Origin: Sporofaciens musculi
GTDB lineage: Bacteria > Bacillota > Clostridia > Lachnospirales > Lachnospiraceae
Length of the DNA stretch: 64,000 nucleotides
Direction: 5' to 3'
Assembly: GCF_009830285.1 (NCBI RefSeq)
Contig: NZ_WUQX01000001.1
Span: 4,092,501-4,156,500 of the forward strand
The notes under the pieces are model-generated. The model worked only from the letters and a program-made list of their open reading frames with translations, did not search any database and had not been told where the DNA came from. This document shows, in pieces, positions 25,379 to 33,540 of the stretch (positions are counted from its first letter, which is position 1; every line of letters begins with the position of its first letter). The position numbers and the translations under genes are program-made.

Positions 25379-25801
25379 TTATCTTTTATTCTCAAATTCC
25401 TGTATTTTTTGGGATAACTGCAAAAGCTCGTCGTCAGACAAGTCTGGCAGTCTCTCTAACTTTTCCAGAAAAACTGAAATAGTCTCCTTCTCCCTCACCT
25501 TCAAATACTCCATATAATAGCTCACGACAACCCCAGGCACCATTGCCGTCATAAGAATCCCATATGCTGACACAAGCACCGTTATAATCCGGCCGGCTCT
25601 GGTAACAACGCAGATGTCGCCAAACCCTATCGTGGTAGAAGCGACGAAGCAGTACCACATAGCATCGCCCCAGGTATGAATCCCAGGCTCTACAACTGCC
25701 AATACTGCCGCCGCCCCACTAAGGAACACAAGGAAGCTAACGAAAATCTTCAAGGTCCCCGTCCGCTTCAGAACACGATAACAACGCTTCCATGCTTTCA
25801 T
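25379..25801 (-). CDS. Two-helix potassium channel-like protein
   Basis: A 140-aa membrane protein with the Ion_trans_2 layout: a first helix near residues 18-37, a pore loop with selectivity-filter sequence TTIGFGD (residues 56-62), then a second helix near 75-97. TxGFGD is the K+-channel signature, so four copies should form a tetrameric potassium pore. The charged C-terminal ~40 residues are predicted helical and may form a coiled coil. No RCK nucleotide-binding domain is present, unlike larger bacterial channels. The gene lies 13 nt after the HdeD-like gene and is probably co-transcribed with it. Confidence 0.88.
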   Translation of the reverse strand: MKAWKRCYRVLKRTGTLKIFVSFLVFLSGAAAVLAVVEPGIHTWGDAMWYCFVASTTIGFGDICVVTRAGRIITVLVSAYGILMTAMVPGVVVSYYMEYLKVREKETISVFLEKLERLPDLSDDELLQLSQKIQEFENKR

Positions 25802-25814
25802 CCTTGGCTACCCT

Positions 25815-26333
25815 TTATTCTTCATCTCCCTGGATATACTGAGCCATAACAATCATGCTGATACCGCTTTCGATAAAGTAGACTCCTACTAGAATTCCAA
25901 AGGTCAGCGCAAGCAGCATTGGGTGTACCACGGAATAGATACCTACCAACACCCCCAGAATCCCAAGTGTCAGCGTCCAGACCCATCCCATGCCCTTTGT
26001 GATCTTCTTCTGCTTAAACGCCTGAAAGATGTTGATTACCCCCTGAAGCATAAACCAAAACGCCATGAGATAAATCAGCATACCGTCTGTCATCAGCTTA
26101 AGACCAGGCACAACCAGAATCACGATACCCAGGATGATGCTTAGGATATCAAAAACAAAATCAATTCCGTAAGTCTTATTGGAAACAGAACGGATAATCC
26201 CTACCGTCCCATAGACGAACAGCAGTATCACCAGAAAATAGCCTGCCTCCAGAAACGTAATCAACGGAGTGAATATGCAGGAAAACCCACAAATCGCAAT
26301 CAACACCCCAAATACAATGGAAAAAATCTTCAT
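25815..26333 (-). CDS. HdeD-like (DUF308) membrane protein
   Basis: A 172-aa protein made almost entirely of six short hydrophobic helices with glycine-rich turns (VFGVLIAICGFSCIFTPL, LSIILGIVILVVPG, LTLGILGVLVGIYSVVHP). This is the pattern of the HdeD/DUF308 family, linked to acid tolerance in E. coli. It precedes the potassium channel gene and follows the ClC gene, so the cluster may serve ion or pH homeostasis; that grouping is inferred from neighbours. Confidence 0.8.
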   Translation of the reverse strand: MKIFSIVFGVLIAICGFSCIFTPLITFLEAGYFLVILLFVYGTVGIIRSVSNKTYGIDFVFDILSIILGIVILVVPGLKLMTDGMLIYLMAFWFMLQGVINIFQAFKQKKITKGMGWVWTLTLGILGVLVGIYSVVHPMLLALTFGILVGVYFIESGISMIVMAQYIQGDEE

Positions 26334-26375
26334 AAATAAAATCCTCCTGAAATTTATTTTATTATTACAACCCGC

Positions 26376-27617
26376 TTATGCAGGCAATAACAAGCCCGTA
26401 AGCTTTGAACAAAACATACTCCCCGCCGCTGCCGCAAGGAAAATCCATAGGAACAGCTTGACCGGAAAACACAAAAACAACAATACAGTCACAGCCAGAG
26501 GCTTTTTCATAATCCCTCCAAGCAAGGAAGCCGTCACAGTTGCCGCGGCAAATACCATATGGCCCCCGCTATACCCAAACACCATCGCCCCCGCGGAATA
26601 ACCGAGACATACCCCTGCAAATATAATCGGAAAGAAATGTCCTCCTTTTAGACCTGACTGGATACAGACATTCGTAAGCAGCACCTTTAAAAATGCAATG
26701 GCGGCAAGAATCAGCGGCGCATACATCTCACAATCTGCAGCCAACTCCCCCATTGCATCTTCGCCTGAAAACATCAGCACAGGCATCAGCATCCCCATAG
26801 CGCCAAGGCAGGCACCGCCCACCGTTTCTTTCAAGATAACAGGTAACCCTGTCAAAACCTTCTCTGCCGCCAGATGCGTAAGGAAATAAAACTTTGCCAG
26901 CACACAGCCAAGCAGAATGTACACAACCAGCATCAGGTAATCCCAAAGCTCTGGCTCCATTTCCGGAAAAGACGGCAACGCCCCAAGACCTGCTCCGAAA
27001 ATATCTGATAACAGCATATAACATCCGGTTCCTGCAGCGGCGGCAAGACCGTACAGGAATACCTTCAACGTTGCCGGAAGCGTTATAATCTCCTTGTCTT
27101 TGTTCTCCTCCTCCACCGCAAACACGCCGAACAGAGGCGAACGAAACAGTACGCCAAGGGTCACAGCCACTCCCACCTGAGAATACTCCTTCGCATTCTG
27201 CCTTGCAAACGAAAGGTTATCCCCAATCCAGTAGCAAAGTCCCACAATTACGCCCGTAAGCCCAGCCTCCGGACCGATACTGCTTCCTAAAAGCAACGGA
27301 AAAAGCGCACTCAGAAGAAGCACCAGCATATTGGAATAATCAAAAGTTTTCTCTGCTTTTACCTTTGCCATGACGGCATCAAGTTCTTCTGGATAGTCTC
27401 CAAACCTCCTCCGGAAACAACCGATTAATACTCCGCCGACGGTACACACAAGCAATGTATAACACGGAATAGAGTAATTGGCCGGAAGCCATTCCCACAG
27501 GAAATGAATCCCAAGAGACATAATTTTCAGGAATGCCCAGATAACCCCTCCTGCCACAGCGCCGATGATACAGCAGAATAAAATTAGATATACGTTATTT
27601 CTTACTGTTTTGCCCAT
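26376..27617 (-). CDS. ClC-family chloride channel/transporter
   Basis: A 413-aa integral membrane protein of the ClC family. The start at 27617 has an AGGTG site and gives a short overlap with the upstream gene; the longest frame (27659) would overlap by 65 nt. The anion-pathway motif GSSIGPEAG carries the Glu that corresponds to the gating glutamate, although the first GSGIP-type motif is not obvious. Further family features are the KGGHFFPIIFAGVCLGYSAG stretch (the GGxFxP motif) and the final amphipathic helices. No CBS domains are present. It probably exchanges chloride or fluoride for protons; the bacterial branch cannot be decided from sequence alone. Confidence 0.87.
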   Translation of the reverse strand: MGKTVRNNVYLILFCCIIGAVAGGVIWAFLKIMSLGIHFLWEWLPANYSIPCYTLLVCTVGGVLIGCFRRRFGDYPEELDAVMAKVKAEKTFDYSNMLVLLLSALFPLLLGSSIGPEAGLTGVIVGLCYWIGDNLSFARQNAKEYSQVGVAVTLGVLFRSPLFGVFAVEEENKDKEIITLPATLKVFLYGLAAAAGTGCYMLLSDIFGAGLGALPSFPEMEPELWDYLMLVVYILLGCVLAKFYFLTHLAAEKVLTGLPVILKETVGGACLGAMGMLMPVLMFSGEDAMGELAADCEMYAPLILAAIAFLKVLLTNVCIQSGLKGGHFFPIIFAGVCLGYSAGAMVFGYSGGHMVFAAATVTASLLGGIMKKPLAVTVLLFLCFPVKLFLWIFLAAAAGSMFCSKLTGLLLPA

Positions 27618-28398
27618 CAACACCTGACTCCTTCTTATCATCTGCCCCGTATGCTTCATTTACCTGTGGAATCAGCGACGAAGCAAGCTTTCCTTTACCC
27701 CTCTGCTTCAAATAAATGATTCCGATAATCGAAAATACAACTGCTCCCACAAAATTTACAATCAAATCCTTCATGGTATCTACAATTCCAATATCAAGAT
27801 AGCCGCCAAAATTCCACTCCTCGCCGTTTACGACAAGGGACTCCACCGTTACCTGTATGGGATTGTTGGCCCCCAAGGGGTCAAGCTTCACAGAGCTGAT
27901 TGTGGGCAGAATCCAGTCCTTCTGCATATCTGTGTGGAAGAACCAGTCCATACTGAACTCAAAAAATTCCCAGACTACTCCAACCGTCATAGAAAAACAG
28001 AACGCTACAAATGCCACAAAATATGGGGACATCTTGATGGAAAACTTTTCACTCCTGTTAAAGAGGTCAATCAGCGCAAAACCGATTGCCGCCATCAGAA
28101 ATCCATTGGTTGTATGTAGGATGGTATCCCAGATAGGGATCTTGATATAAAATGCATTGATCTCTCCCAGAATCTCTGCCGAAAAGATAAAAATTAGGAT
28201 TACACCTTTTAAACCTGCAGGAATGGTTACTCCCACCATCTTTTCGATTAACTGCGGCACCATAAAAAGGATTAATGTCAAAATCCCCAAAAACATATTA
28301 TGGTAACTTCCCAGGAAAAACTGCCGGACTATGGACAGCACCACCAGGGAAATCAGCACAAGCTCTATTCCTGTTTTCTTTTTCTTTTTTTCACTCAC
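27595..28398 (-). CDS. YjdF/DUF2238-like membrane protein
   Basis: A 267-aa protein with about seven transmembrane stretches. WDTILHTTNGFLMAAIGFALID and VGVVWEFFEFSMDW match the conserved motifs of the DUF2238/YjdF membrane family. A soluble loop of about 55 residues (residues ~160-215) precedes the last helix, and the tail is charged. Its 3' end overlaps the ClC gene by 23 nt, so the pair is a small operon. The function of the family is not known. Confidence 0.75.
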   Translation of the reverse strand: MSEKKKKKTGIELVLISLVVLSIVRQFFLGSYHNMFLGILTLILFMVPQLIEKMVGVTIPAGLKGVILIFIFSAEILGEINAFYIKIPIWDTILHTTNGFLMAAIGFALIDLFNRSEKFSIKMSPYFVAFVAFCFSMTVGVVWEFFEFSMDWFFHTDMQKDWILPTISSVKLDPLGANNPIQVTVESLVVNGEEWNFGGYLDIGIVDTMKDLIVNFVGAVVFSIIGIIYLKQRGKGKLASSLIPQVNEAYGADDKKESGVDGQNSKK

Positions 28399-28448
28399 AC
28401 AAACTCTCCTCTCTTTAGCGCTGCTATTTATGTTAGTTAAAGTTCCCC

Positions 28449-28530
28449 ATTTTTTGGGGATTTACATCAATTATACAGATTTTGCACCAAAAAAACAGAT
28501 CTGTGGGCCTCTGTTTGTCCCCAAAAATCC
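28449..28530. repeat. Inverted repeat in the divergent intergenic region
   Basis: ATTTTTTGGGGA (28449-28460) and TCCCCAAAAATCC (28518-28530) are inverted copies about 58 bp apart. They lie between the YjdF-like gene (minus) and the two-component system (plus). The spacing suits DNA looping or a pair of operator half-sites. A CAGATCTG palindrome lies between them. No firm promoter was recognised, although TATAAT at 28572-28577 could be the -10 box for the plus-strand operon. Confidence 0.35.
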
Positions 28531-28597
28531 ACAGTTTATCCCATGGTATGGAATTCACGACATAAAAATCTTATAATAATCTTACCCCTCACACATA

Positions 28598-28669
28598 CAT
28601 CTATCCGGACAGGCTGCATGGATGGACAGTCTGTCAGCTCGAAATACCTGAGCCATGTCTGGATAGATG
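28598..28669 (+). promoter_or_regulatory. Long leader stem-loop before the two-component operon
   Basis: CATCTATCCGGACA (28598-28611) pairs with TGTCTGGATAGATG (28656-28669) over 14 bp with a single G-U pair. GGCT (28612-28615) then pairs with AGCC (28651-28654), leaving one bulged A. This gives an 18-bp stem around a 35-nt loop. It lies 37 nt before the response regulator start codon. No T-run follows, so it is not a terminator. It does not match any riboswitch consensus I know; a protein-binding or regulatory leader is possible. Confidence 0.6.
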
Positions 28670-28706
28670 GGGGTATCCCTTAATTTTGATGAAAGAGGTA
28701 CATAAG

Positions 28707-29450
28707 ATGTTACGCCTTGCCATTTGTGACGACGATAGTACAGACCTTGCTAAAACTTCGGAGACAATTAAAGAATGGTGTCAATATCAGAATCATCCGG
28801 AGATCAAAATACATTCATTTCGCTCACCTTATAATCTGCTCGACTCTGTTTCAGGCGGGGAAGCCTATGATATCTTTCTACTTGATATTCTCATGCCCGA
28901 TATGACAGGTATCAGTCTGGGTGAACAGCTTACCAGACTGCTTGCAGAGCCGCTGATCGTTTACGTAAGCTCAAGTAACGATTACTATCCTGACGCATTC
29001 CGTCTGTTCGCATTTAACTATATCTGTAAACCGGTATCTAAGGACAACTTATTTCCTGTGCTTGACAAGCTTTCCTATCGCTATGAGCAGCAGAAAAATA
29101 ATGTATTTCTCCTCAAGACGTCCGACGGAATCCGGCAGATACCTCTGCATACTATTGTCTATGCAGAGCTGCTTTCCCATGTGTGCCATCTTCATCTTGC
29201 TGACGGCACACATTTAAAAAGTCTGTATCTACGTTCCGGCTTCAACCAGTTTCTTGCGCCGGTTCTGGAACACCCAAATTTCCTCAAGACACACACCTCC
29301 TTTGTGGTGAATCTGGATTATTCCAGCCGCCTTACCACCGGTTTTCTTTCACTGACTACTGGAAACAAGATTCCCGTTGCACGCTCATTTGCCGCAAAGG
29401 TACGGCAACGCTATATCGATTACTGGCTTCAGGAGGTAAAAGAGCCATGA
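28707..29450 (+). CDS. LytTR-family response regulator
   Basis: A 247-aa regulator. The start at 28707 is preferred because AGAGGT lies 8 nt upstream. Residues 1-120 form the receiver domain: the acidic pocket CDDD at 7-10, phospho-acceptor Asp60 in FLLDILMP and a conserved Lys in ICKPVSKD. Residues ~140-240 form the LytTR DNA-binding domain (IVYAELLSHVCHLHLADG, FLKTHTSFVVNLDY). This class often controls peptides, biofilm or virulence genes through paired direct repeats. The histidine kinase gene overlaps by 4 nt. Confidence 0.93.
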   Translation: MLRLAICDDDSTDLAKTSETIKEWCQYQNHPEIKIHSFRSPYNLLDSVSGGEAYDIFLLDILMPDMTGISLGEQLTRLLAEPLIVYVSSSNDYYPDAFRLFAFNYICKPVSKDNLFPVLDKLSYRYEQQKNNVFLLKTSDGIRQIPLHTIVYAELLSHVCHLHLADGTHLKSLYLRSGFNQFLAPVLEHPNFLKTHTSFVVNLDYSSRLTTGFLSLTTGNKIPVARSFAAKVRQRYIDYWLQEVKEP

Positions 29451-30772
29451 CCCTGTCAAATTTCCTTGAAAACAATATGATCGCCCATTCCATTAAGATA
29501 CTTTTAATTACCTGCTTTACCCTGGGTATGATGACAGCCCTTACTTCATTCAAATATCCTGCTCGGAAAATACTTACGTTATTCGGGTTCTATCTTGTAT
29601 GGGTATTTATGTCCTCCTGGGTAATCATTTCTATATTTGGTTATTTCTTCTTTACGAAGGTAATGCTTTTTACGATTTCTCTGCCAGCCATTGCCCTGGC
29701 TTATAAAATGGACTGCAATTCCCCCGCGCAGTCTGTGTTCAACTATGCAACGCAGGTGGGTTTTTCTCTTATATTTGCCATGACCGTCCTGTTATTGAAT
29801 ACTCTGCTTCATGGCAATCAGTTTACCTATTTCCTTCTCCTTATTGCCGTCTATTCCATCGTAATCTATCTGGAATATCGGTATTTAAGGAAACCCTTCC
29901 TGAATCTGACCAGAACCGTACATATCGGCTGGGGTTCGCTGTCTCTGATTCCGATTTGCTTTTGCGCGCTGATTGAATTAATTGGAAATGTTCCGTTTTA
30001 TTATATCAGGGAGCCCATACGGGTCGTATACATCTATGGGCTTTTGGTACTGATGATTATAGTTTATTTCGTAGTTTACCAGAGTATTCTGCGCCAATAT
30101 CAGCTTCAGATGGTCTCCCACGAAAAGGAGCTCCTGATGCTTCAGGTATCTTCTATGGAGAAGCAGGCCAAGAATATCCTTACATCGGAAGAAAGGCTGA
30201 AAATACTGCGCCATGACATCCGGCATTTTTCCATTATCATGAATACCTGTCTGAAGGACGGCGCCATGGAGGATGCCAAGCACCTGCTGTCCGGCTTAGA
30301 GGATGCCCTGCTAAAAAGCGAGACGCCTCATTACTGCCAGAACTATATCATTAACTCTGTACTCACGTATTATCTGGATGCTGCCAAGAACGAAGGTATA
30401 CAAGTACAGGCTGATTTCACAGCGCCTCCGAAAGATACGATTGATTCTACCTCCTTCTCCGTAGTTCTTGCTAACGCCCTCGATAATGCGCTAGTTGCCT
30501 GCCGGAATGAATCCATTGAGCGCTGTATCAAATTAAAAAGCCGCATGAATGGCAGTCAGTATCTCATGGAGATTGCCAATACATGCAGCACAGATATTGT
30601 ATTTGATGAAGACGGGCTACCTATTTCACAGAAAGGGATTGAACACGGCATTGGAACCAAAAGTATCCTCTCCTTTGCCAGACAGACCCACTCCAGCGTA
30701 ATTTTTAGGCAGGAACACGGACAGTTCATCCTGCAGATGATTACTAACACATCGCTATGTAATCAATCATAG
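29447..30772 (+). CDS. Sensor histidine kinase (GHKL, AgrC/NatK-like)
   Basis: A 441-aa membrane sensor kinase. The first ~220 residues hold six or seven hydrophobic helices with little extracellular sequence, as in AgrC-like peptide sensors. A coiled-coil linker leads to the phospho-acceptor motif LRHDIRHFS (His256). The ATP-binding GHKL domain has the N-box ANALDNALVA and the G-box GIGTKSIL. The GTG- or ATG-type start overlaps the response regulator stop by 4 nt. No autoinducer peptide gene was seen beside it, so the signal is unknown. Confidence 0.92.
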   Translation: MTLSNFLENNMIAHSIKILLITCFTLGMMTALTSFKYPARKILTLFGFYLVWVFMSSWVIISIFGYFFFTKVMLFTISLPAIALAYKMDCNSPAQSVFNYATQVGFSLIFAMTVLLLNTLLHGNQFTYFLLLIAVYSIVIYLEYRYLRKPFLNLTRTVHIGWGSLSLIPICFCALIELIGNVPFYYIREPIRVVYIYGLLVLMIIVYFVVYQSILRQYQLQMVSHEKELLMLQVSSMEKQAKNILTSEERLKILRHDIRHFSIIMNTCLKDGAMEDAKHLLSGLEDALLKSETPHYCQNYIINSVLTYYLDAAKNEGIQVQADFTAPPKDTIDSTSFSVVLANALDNALVACRNESIERCIKLKSRMNGSQYLMEIANTCSTDIVFDEDGLPISQKGIEHGIGTKSILSFARQTHSSVIFRQEHGQFILQMITNTSLCNQS

Positions 30773-30779
30773 TATATAC

Positions 30780-30986
30780 TTAGAAGTAAAACAAATCCTC
30801 AAATTTTTTATCTAACGCAATACACAGAATTAATGCTAACTTTGCAGTCGGATTGAATACACCTGTCTCAATAGAACTGATTGTCTGGCGTGATACGCCT
30901 ACCAGCTTAGCAAGTTCATTTTGAGACAAGTGTTTTTCCAGCCTTGCCTGTTTTAAATTGTTTTTCAAGATCAGTTCTGTATCCAT
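30780..30986 (-). CDS. XRE-family HTH regulator
   Basis: A 68-aa single-domain Cro/CI-type repressor: LSQNELAKLVGVSRQTISSIETG holds the helix-turn-helix, and PTAKLALILCIALDKKFEDLFYF completes the five-helix domain. The start at 30986 follows a GGTGG site and avoids overlap with the upstream gene. It is the second gene of a two-gene unit with a small membrane protein. The promoter of that unit carries two identical palindromes, the likely binding sites for autoregulation. Confidence 0.88.
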   Translation of the reverse strand: MDTELILKNNLKQARLEKHLSQNELAKLVGVSRQTISSIETGVFNPTAKLALILCIALDKKFEDLFYF

Positions 30987-30996
30987 ACAGCCACCA

Positions 30997-31314
30997 TCAG
31001 AAAATTTCAACTAAATAGCCGATGAAGAGCCCTGCCGCCGTGATACACCATAGTATTCCATAGCATAAATCATGTCTCCTTTTAAGACGCGCCCATCTAT
31101 AGAACCATTGTCCGCCGGCCATAAAGCAATATATTGCATATACATCATAGTATGGCACATCTGCGAGCATCTTTGTAACCATAGCAATCAGACAGGCTAT
31201 AAGACCTACCATTAATCCCACCTTACAGCCCTTATTCAAAATATCTGCTTCCATCTCATCCATCTGATTTGGCTTCCTATCCTGTACTCTGCGCAAAACT
31301 TCATCCCTATCCAT
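30997..31314 (-). CDS. Small membrane protein partner of the XRE regulator
   Basis: A 105-aa protein; the ATG at 31314 has a near-perfect GGAGG site 7 nt upstream. A short charged N-terminus (MDRDEVLRRVQDRKPNQMDEM) is followed by three hydrophobic helices (about residues 33-50, 58-75 and 83-103). Similar small proteins, annotated DUF6442-like in Firmicutes, occur next to XRE repressors. They may act as membrane anchors or anti-repressors. Function unknown. Confidence 0.72.
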   Translation of the reverse strand: MDRDEVLRRVQDRKPNQMDEMEADILNKGCKVGLMVGLIACLIAMVTKMLADVPYYDVYAIYCFMAGGQWFYRWARLKRRHDLCYGILWCITAAGLFIGYLVEIF

Positions 31315-31340
31315 ATATGGCGCCTCCTTTTTAAAATTGT

Positions 31341-31390
31341 CAAGTTTTCTTGTCACTTTTAATTATAAGTACGCCAAGTTTTCTTGTCAA
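31341..31390 (-). promoter_or_regulatory. Consensus promoter with twin operators
   Basis: On the minus strand TTGACA (31385-31390) and TATAAT (31362-31367) are separated by exactly 17 bp, a perfect sigma-A-type promoter. The palindrome CAAGAAAACTTG occurs twice: at 31375-31386 overlapping the -35 box, and at 31341-31352 just past the start site. Binding of a repressor at both would block transcription, which fits the XRE protein encoded in the operon. Confidence 0.82.
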
Positions 31391-31400
31391 TACATTTATT

Positions 31401-32804
31401 TTACTTTTTAAACAATACATTCAGAATATCTTCATATGTGACCAACAATACGTTTCCCATCTTATCCGCGAGATCAATACACCCCTTAGTAAACCCATTC
31501 TTTGCAAACAGATAAAAATACACTTTATGGTAATGGAACAGCTTACTTCTCCCCGCCAGTTTTTCTAATACTCCCACATCTATTTTTTCATTCGTCCACT
31601 TACACTCGCCGAACAGCGCCGTATCTCTATCCTGTTCTCCCATGATATCAATCTCTGTCTGTCTGCGGGTAGTCGGATCATTCCCCCACCAGCGGCCAAC
31701 CTCTCTAAATTCAACGGGACATTCGCCCTCCAACAATAATTTCCAAAGATACTGCTTACATATATCTTCAAATACTTTTCCCATATAGTCTGACAAATGG
31801 GGCTCAATCCGCTTATATGCCAGCTCTGACGCCCCGCGGGCAATGATGGAATTATTCTCAGGGACAAACCGATACCAGAACCGAAACATGTTATCCTCAA
31901 TCCTATAAATTGATTTTCGAGACATCTTCTCTCCATACGGCGTTTCTTTTTGAATCAATCCCAATGCTGTCAGGTTTTTCAAATAGGCTGCGCAGACGCT
32001 TGTTTCCTCACCCACCTTTGTGGAGATTTCCGCCATACGGGAAGCGCCCGTCGCAACGGCCGTCACAATCGCATTATAAAGCGCCGGTTCCCGAACCTCC
32101 TGCTTCAACAGATTCTCAGGTTCTTCAAAAAGAGAAGATGCGGAGTTTAAAAATGTATTCTTAATATTATCCTCCACGCTTAGTCTGTCATCCATCTGCA
32201 ATAGATACTGGGGCGTCCCTCCTGCAATGCCGTAAATCAATGCCTTATCCTCATCAGAAAAGCTTTTGAAATACCGGCAGGTATCTGCAAACTCAAAGGG
32301 CAGAAGCTTCATCTGTGCCGTCCTCCTGCCATAAAGAGGGGCCTTATATGCCAGCACATGATCTTCCATATAGGACATAGATGAGCCGCAAAGTATCAAC
32401 ATCAACTTAGAACTGTCTTTGTTCTGATCAATCAAAAGCTGAAGCGTGGAAGCAAGGCTTTCAGAGGCGCGGGCTACATAGGGATACTCGTCAATCGCCA
32501 GAATCAATCGCTCGTTCCTTGCTAATTGAAACACATACTGAAGCGCGGCCTGAAAAGACAAAAAAGCTGTATCCGCCTGAATTCCTGTCCCATATTCCAA
32601 AATATTTTTACTAAAGTTTTCGAGATTCTGCTTGTCATTACTCTCCACTCCCATAAAATAGATGGCCTTTTTATCTCTGATAAAATGATTAATCAGCGCT
32701 GTTTTTCCCACACGGCGGCGTCCATAGATGACTACAAACTCAAACCTTCCAGACATATATAATCGGTTCAGGGAATCTATCTCTCGCTCTCTGCCAATAA
32801 ACAT
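31401..32804 (-). CDS. ATPase of the archaeal-ATPase/DUF234 type
   Basis: A 467-aa STAND-like ATPase. The Walker A motif is GRRRVGKTALI (near residues 28-38), with the Walker B-like LAIDEYPYV further on. A winged-helix segment follows (MAEISTKVGEETSVCAAYLKNLTALGLIQKE). The C-terminal DUF234 region ends with FGECKWTNEKIDVGVLEKL, resembling a PD-(D/E)XK nuclease core. Such proteins are common and are often found singly in bacteria and archaea. The function is unknown, with suggestions of defence or regulation. It has its own promoter and repeats upstream. Confidence 0.85.
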   Translation of the reverse strand: MFIGREREIDSLNRLYMSGRFEFVVIYGRRRVGKTALINHFIRDKKAIYFMGVESNDKQNLENFSKNILEYGTGIQADTAFLSFQAALQYVFQLARNERLILAIDEYPYVARASESLASTLQLLIDQNKDSSKLMLILCGSSMSYMEDHVLAYKAPLYGRRTAQMKLLPFEFADTCRYFKSFSDEDKALIYGIAGGTPQYLLQMDDRLSVEDNIKNTFLNSASSLFEEPENLLKQEVREPALYNAIVTAVATGASRMAEISTKVGEETSVCAAYLKNLTALGLIQKETPYGEKMSRKSIYRIEDNMFRFWYRFVPENNSIIARGASELAYKRIEPHLSDYMGKVFEDICKQYLWKLLLEGECPVEFREVGRWWGNDPTTRRQTEIDIMGEQDRDTALFGECKWTNEKIDVGVLEKLAGRSKLFHYHKVYFYLFAKNGFTKGCIDLADKMGNVLLVTYEDILNVLFKK

Positions 32805-32852
32805 ACTCCTGCCTCCAATCTACTATACCCAATAGACAAATATTACATTTAT

Positions 32853-32909
32853 AATATATCATTTTGCAAATTTTTAGTCAACTATATCTTACTAATCTAT
32901 ATCTTACTT
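32853..32909 (-). promoter_or_regulatory. Promoter of the DUF234 ATPase gene with upstream tandem repeats
   Basis: On the minus strand TTGACT (32876-32881) and TATATT (32853-32858) lie 17 bp apart. Immediately upstream of the -35 box are two 15-bp-spaced direct copies of the AGTAAGATATAG motif (plus strand CTATATCTTACT at 32882 and 32897). A partial third copy lies at 32929. They may bind an activator or act as UP-like AT-rich elements. Confidence 0.6.
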
Positions 32910-32937
32910 ATTTATATATTACGTGTTTTATCTTACT

Positions 32938-32975
32938 AAAAAGGCCCTATGCAGCATATCAACCACATAGAGCAT
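32938..32975 (-). terminator. Terminator of the contractile injection operon
   Basis: On the minus strand GC-CTATG type arms (GCTCTATG and CATAGGGC, one mismatch) enclose a loop and are followed by CTTTTTAG. It lies 5 nt beyond the last gene stop codon, so it marks the end of the ~30-kb injection-system operon. Confidence 0.65.
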
Positions 32976-32979
32976 TCTT

Positions 32980-33525
32980 CTAATCTTCCTCCAAAATCCT
33001 CGACAGCGTCTCCATCGCCTTCTCCAGAGAATCGCCCTCCAACAAAAGATACAAGGTACTGCACAGGATTTCATAGATATTCATCAGCATCTCGATAATA
33101 CTGACGCATTTCCTAAGCTCGTCCTCCCCCGAAAGCCCTGTCAGCATCGTATAACGAATCCCGATAACCTTCTGAGATTTTCCTGTACTGTCCTCCGTAA
33201 GGTAAACAATCTGCCCAATAGGCAGGCTCTTGTTCAGCCCGTTAATCATTTTAAGGATGACTCTTTCCGAAAAGGCATCCGGATTCTCCTCAAGCAGCGG
33301 CTCCAAATCCAGTTCCCCATAGAAATGCAGGATATCCCCAAACTCCGGCGCATGGGCAAAATTACAAGAGATATCCATACTCAGTTCCTCCCCTATTGTA
33401 ACGCCAAGCAGAAGCGTATCCATAGGAACCCCATTCCCTTCCTCCAGAAACACGCTCTTATAATCCAAGGGGCTTACATATTCGTACAGCCTCTTTAATC
33501 CTTCTCTTAATTCTTCTTTGTTCAT
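32980..33525 (-). CDS. Contractile injection system accessory protein, possibly chaperone-like
   Basis: A 181-aa acidic cytoplasmic protein with no transmembrane helix. The start at 33525 follows GGAGATAAAG. It has alternating strands and helices and ends in a leucine-rich helix (MLMNIYEILCSTLYLLLEGD). The size and mix resemble YbjN or type III secretion chaperones, but no certain family is recognised. It is the last gene of the operon, directly after the AAA+ ATPase and near the candidate cargo. A chaperone or cargo-loading role is therefore plausible but is inference. Confidence 0.6.
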   Translation of the reverse strand: MNKEELREGLKRLYEYVSPLDYKSVFLEEGNGVPMDTLLLGVTIGEELSMDISCNFAHAPEFGDILHFYGELDLEPLLEENPDAFSERVILKMINGLNKSLPIGQIVYLTEDSTGKSQKVIGIRYTMLTGLSGEDELRKCVSIIEMLMNIYEILCSTLYLLLEGDSLEKAMETLSRILEED

Positions 33526-33540
33526 CTTTATCTCCATTCT

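Noticed and set aside
28598..28669. Known riboswitch or transcription terminator
   Set aside because: No consensus core of a known riboswitch was recognised, and no T-run follows the stem.
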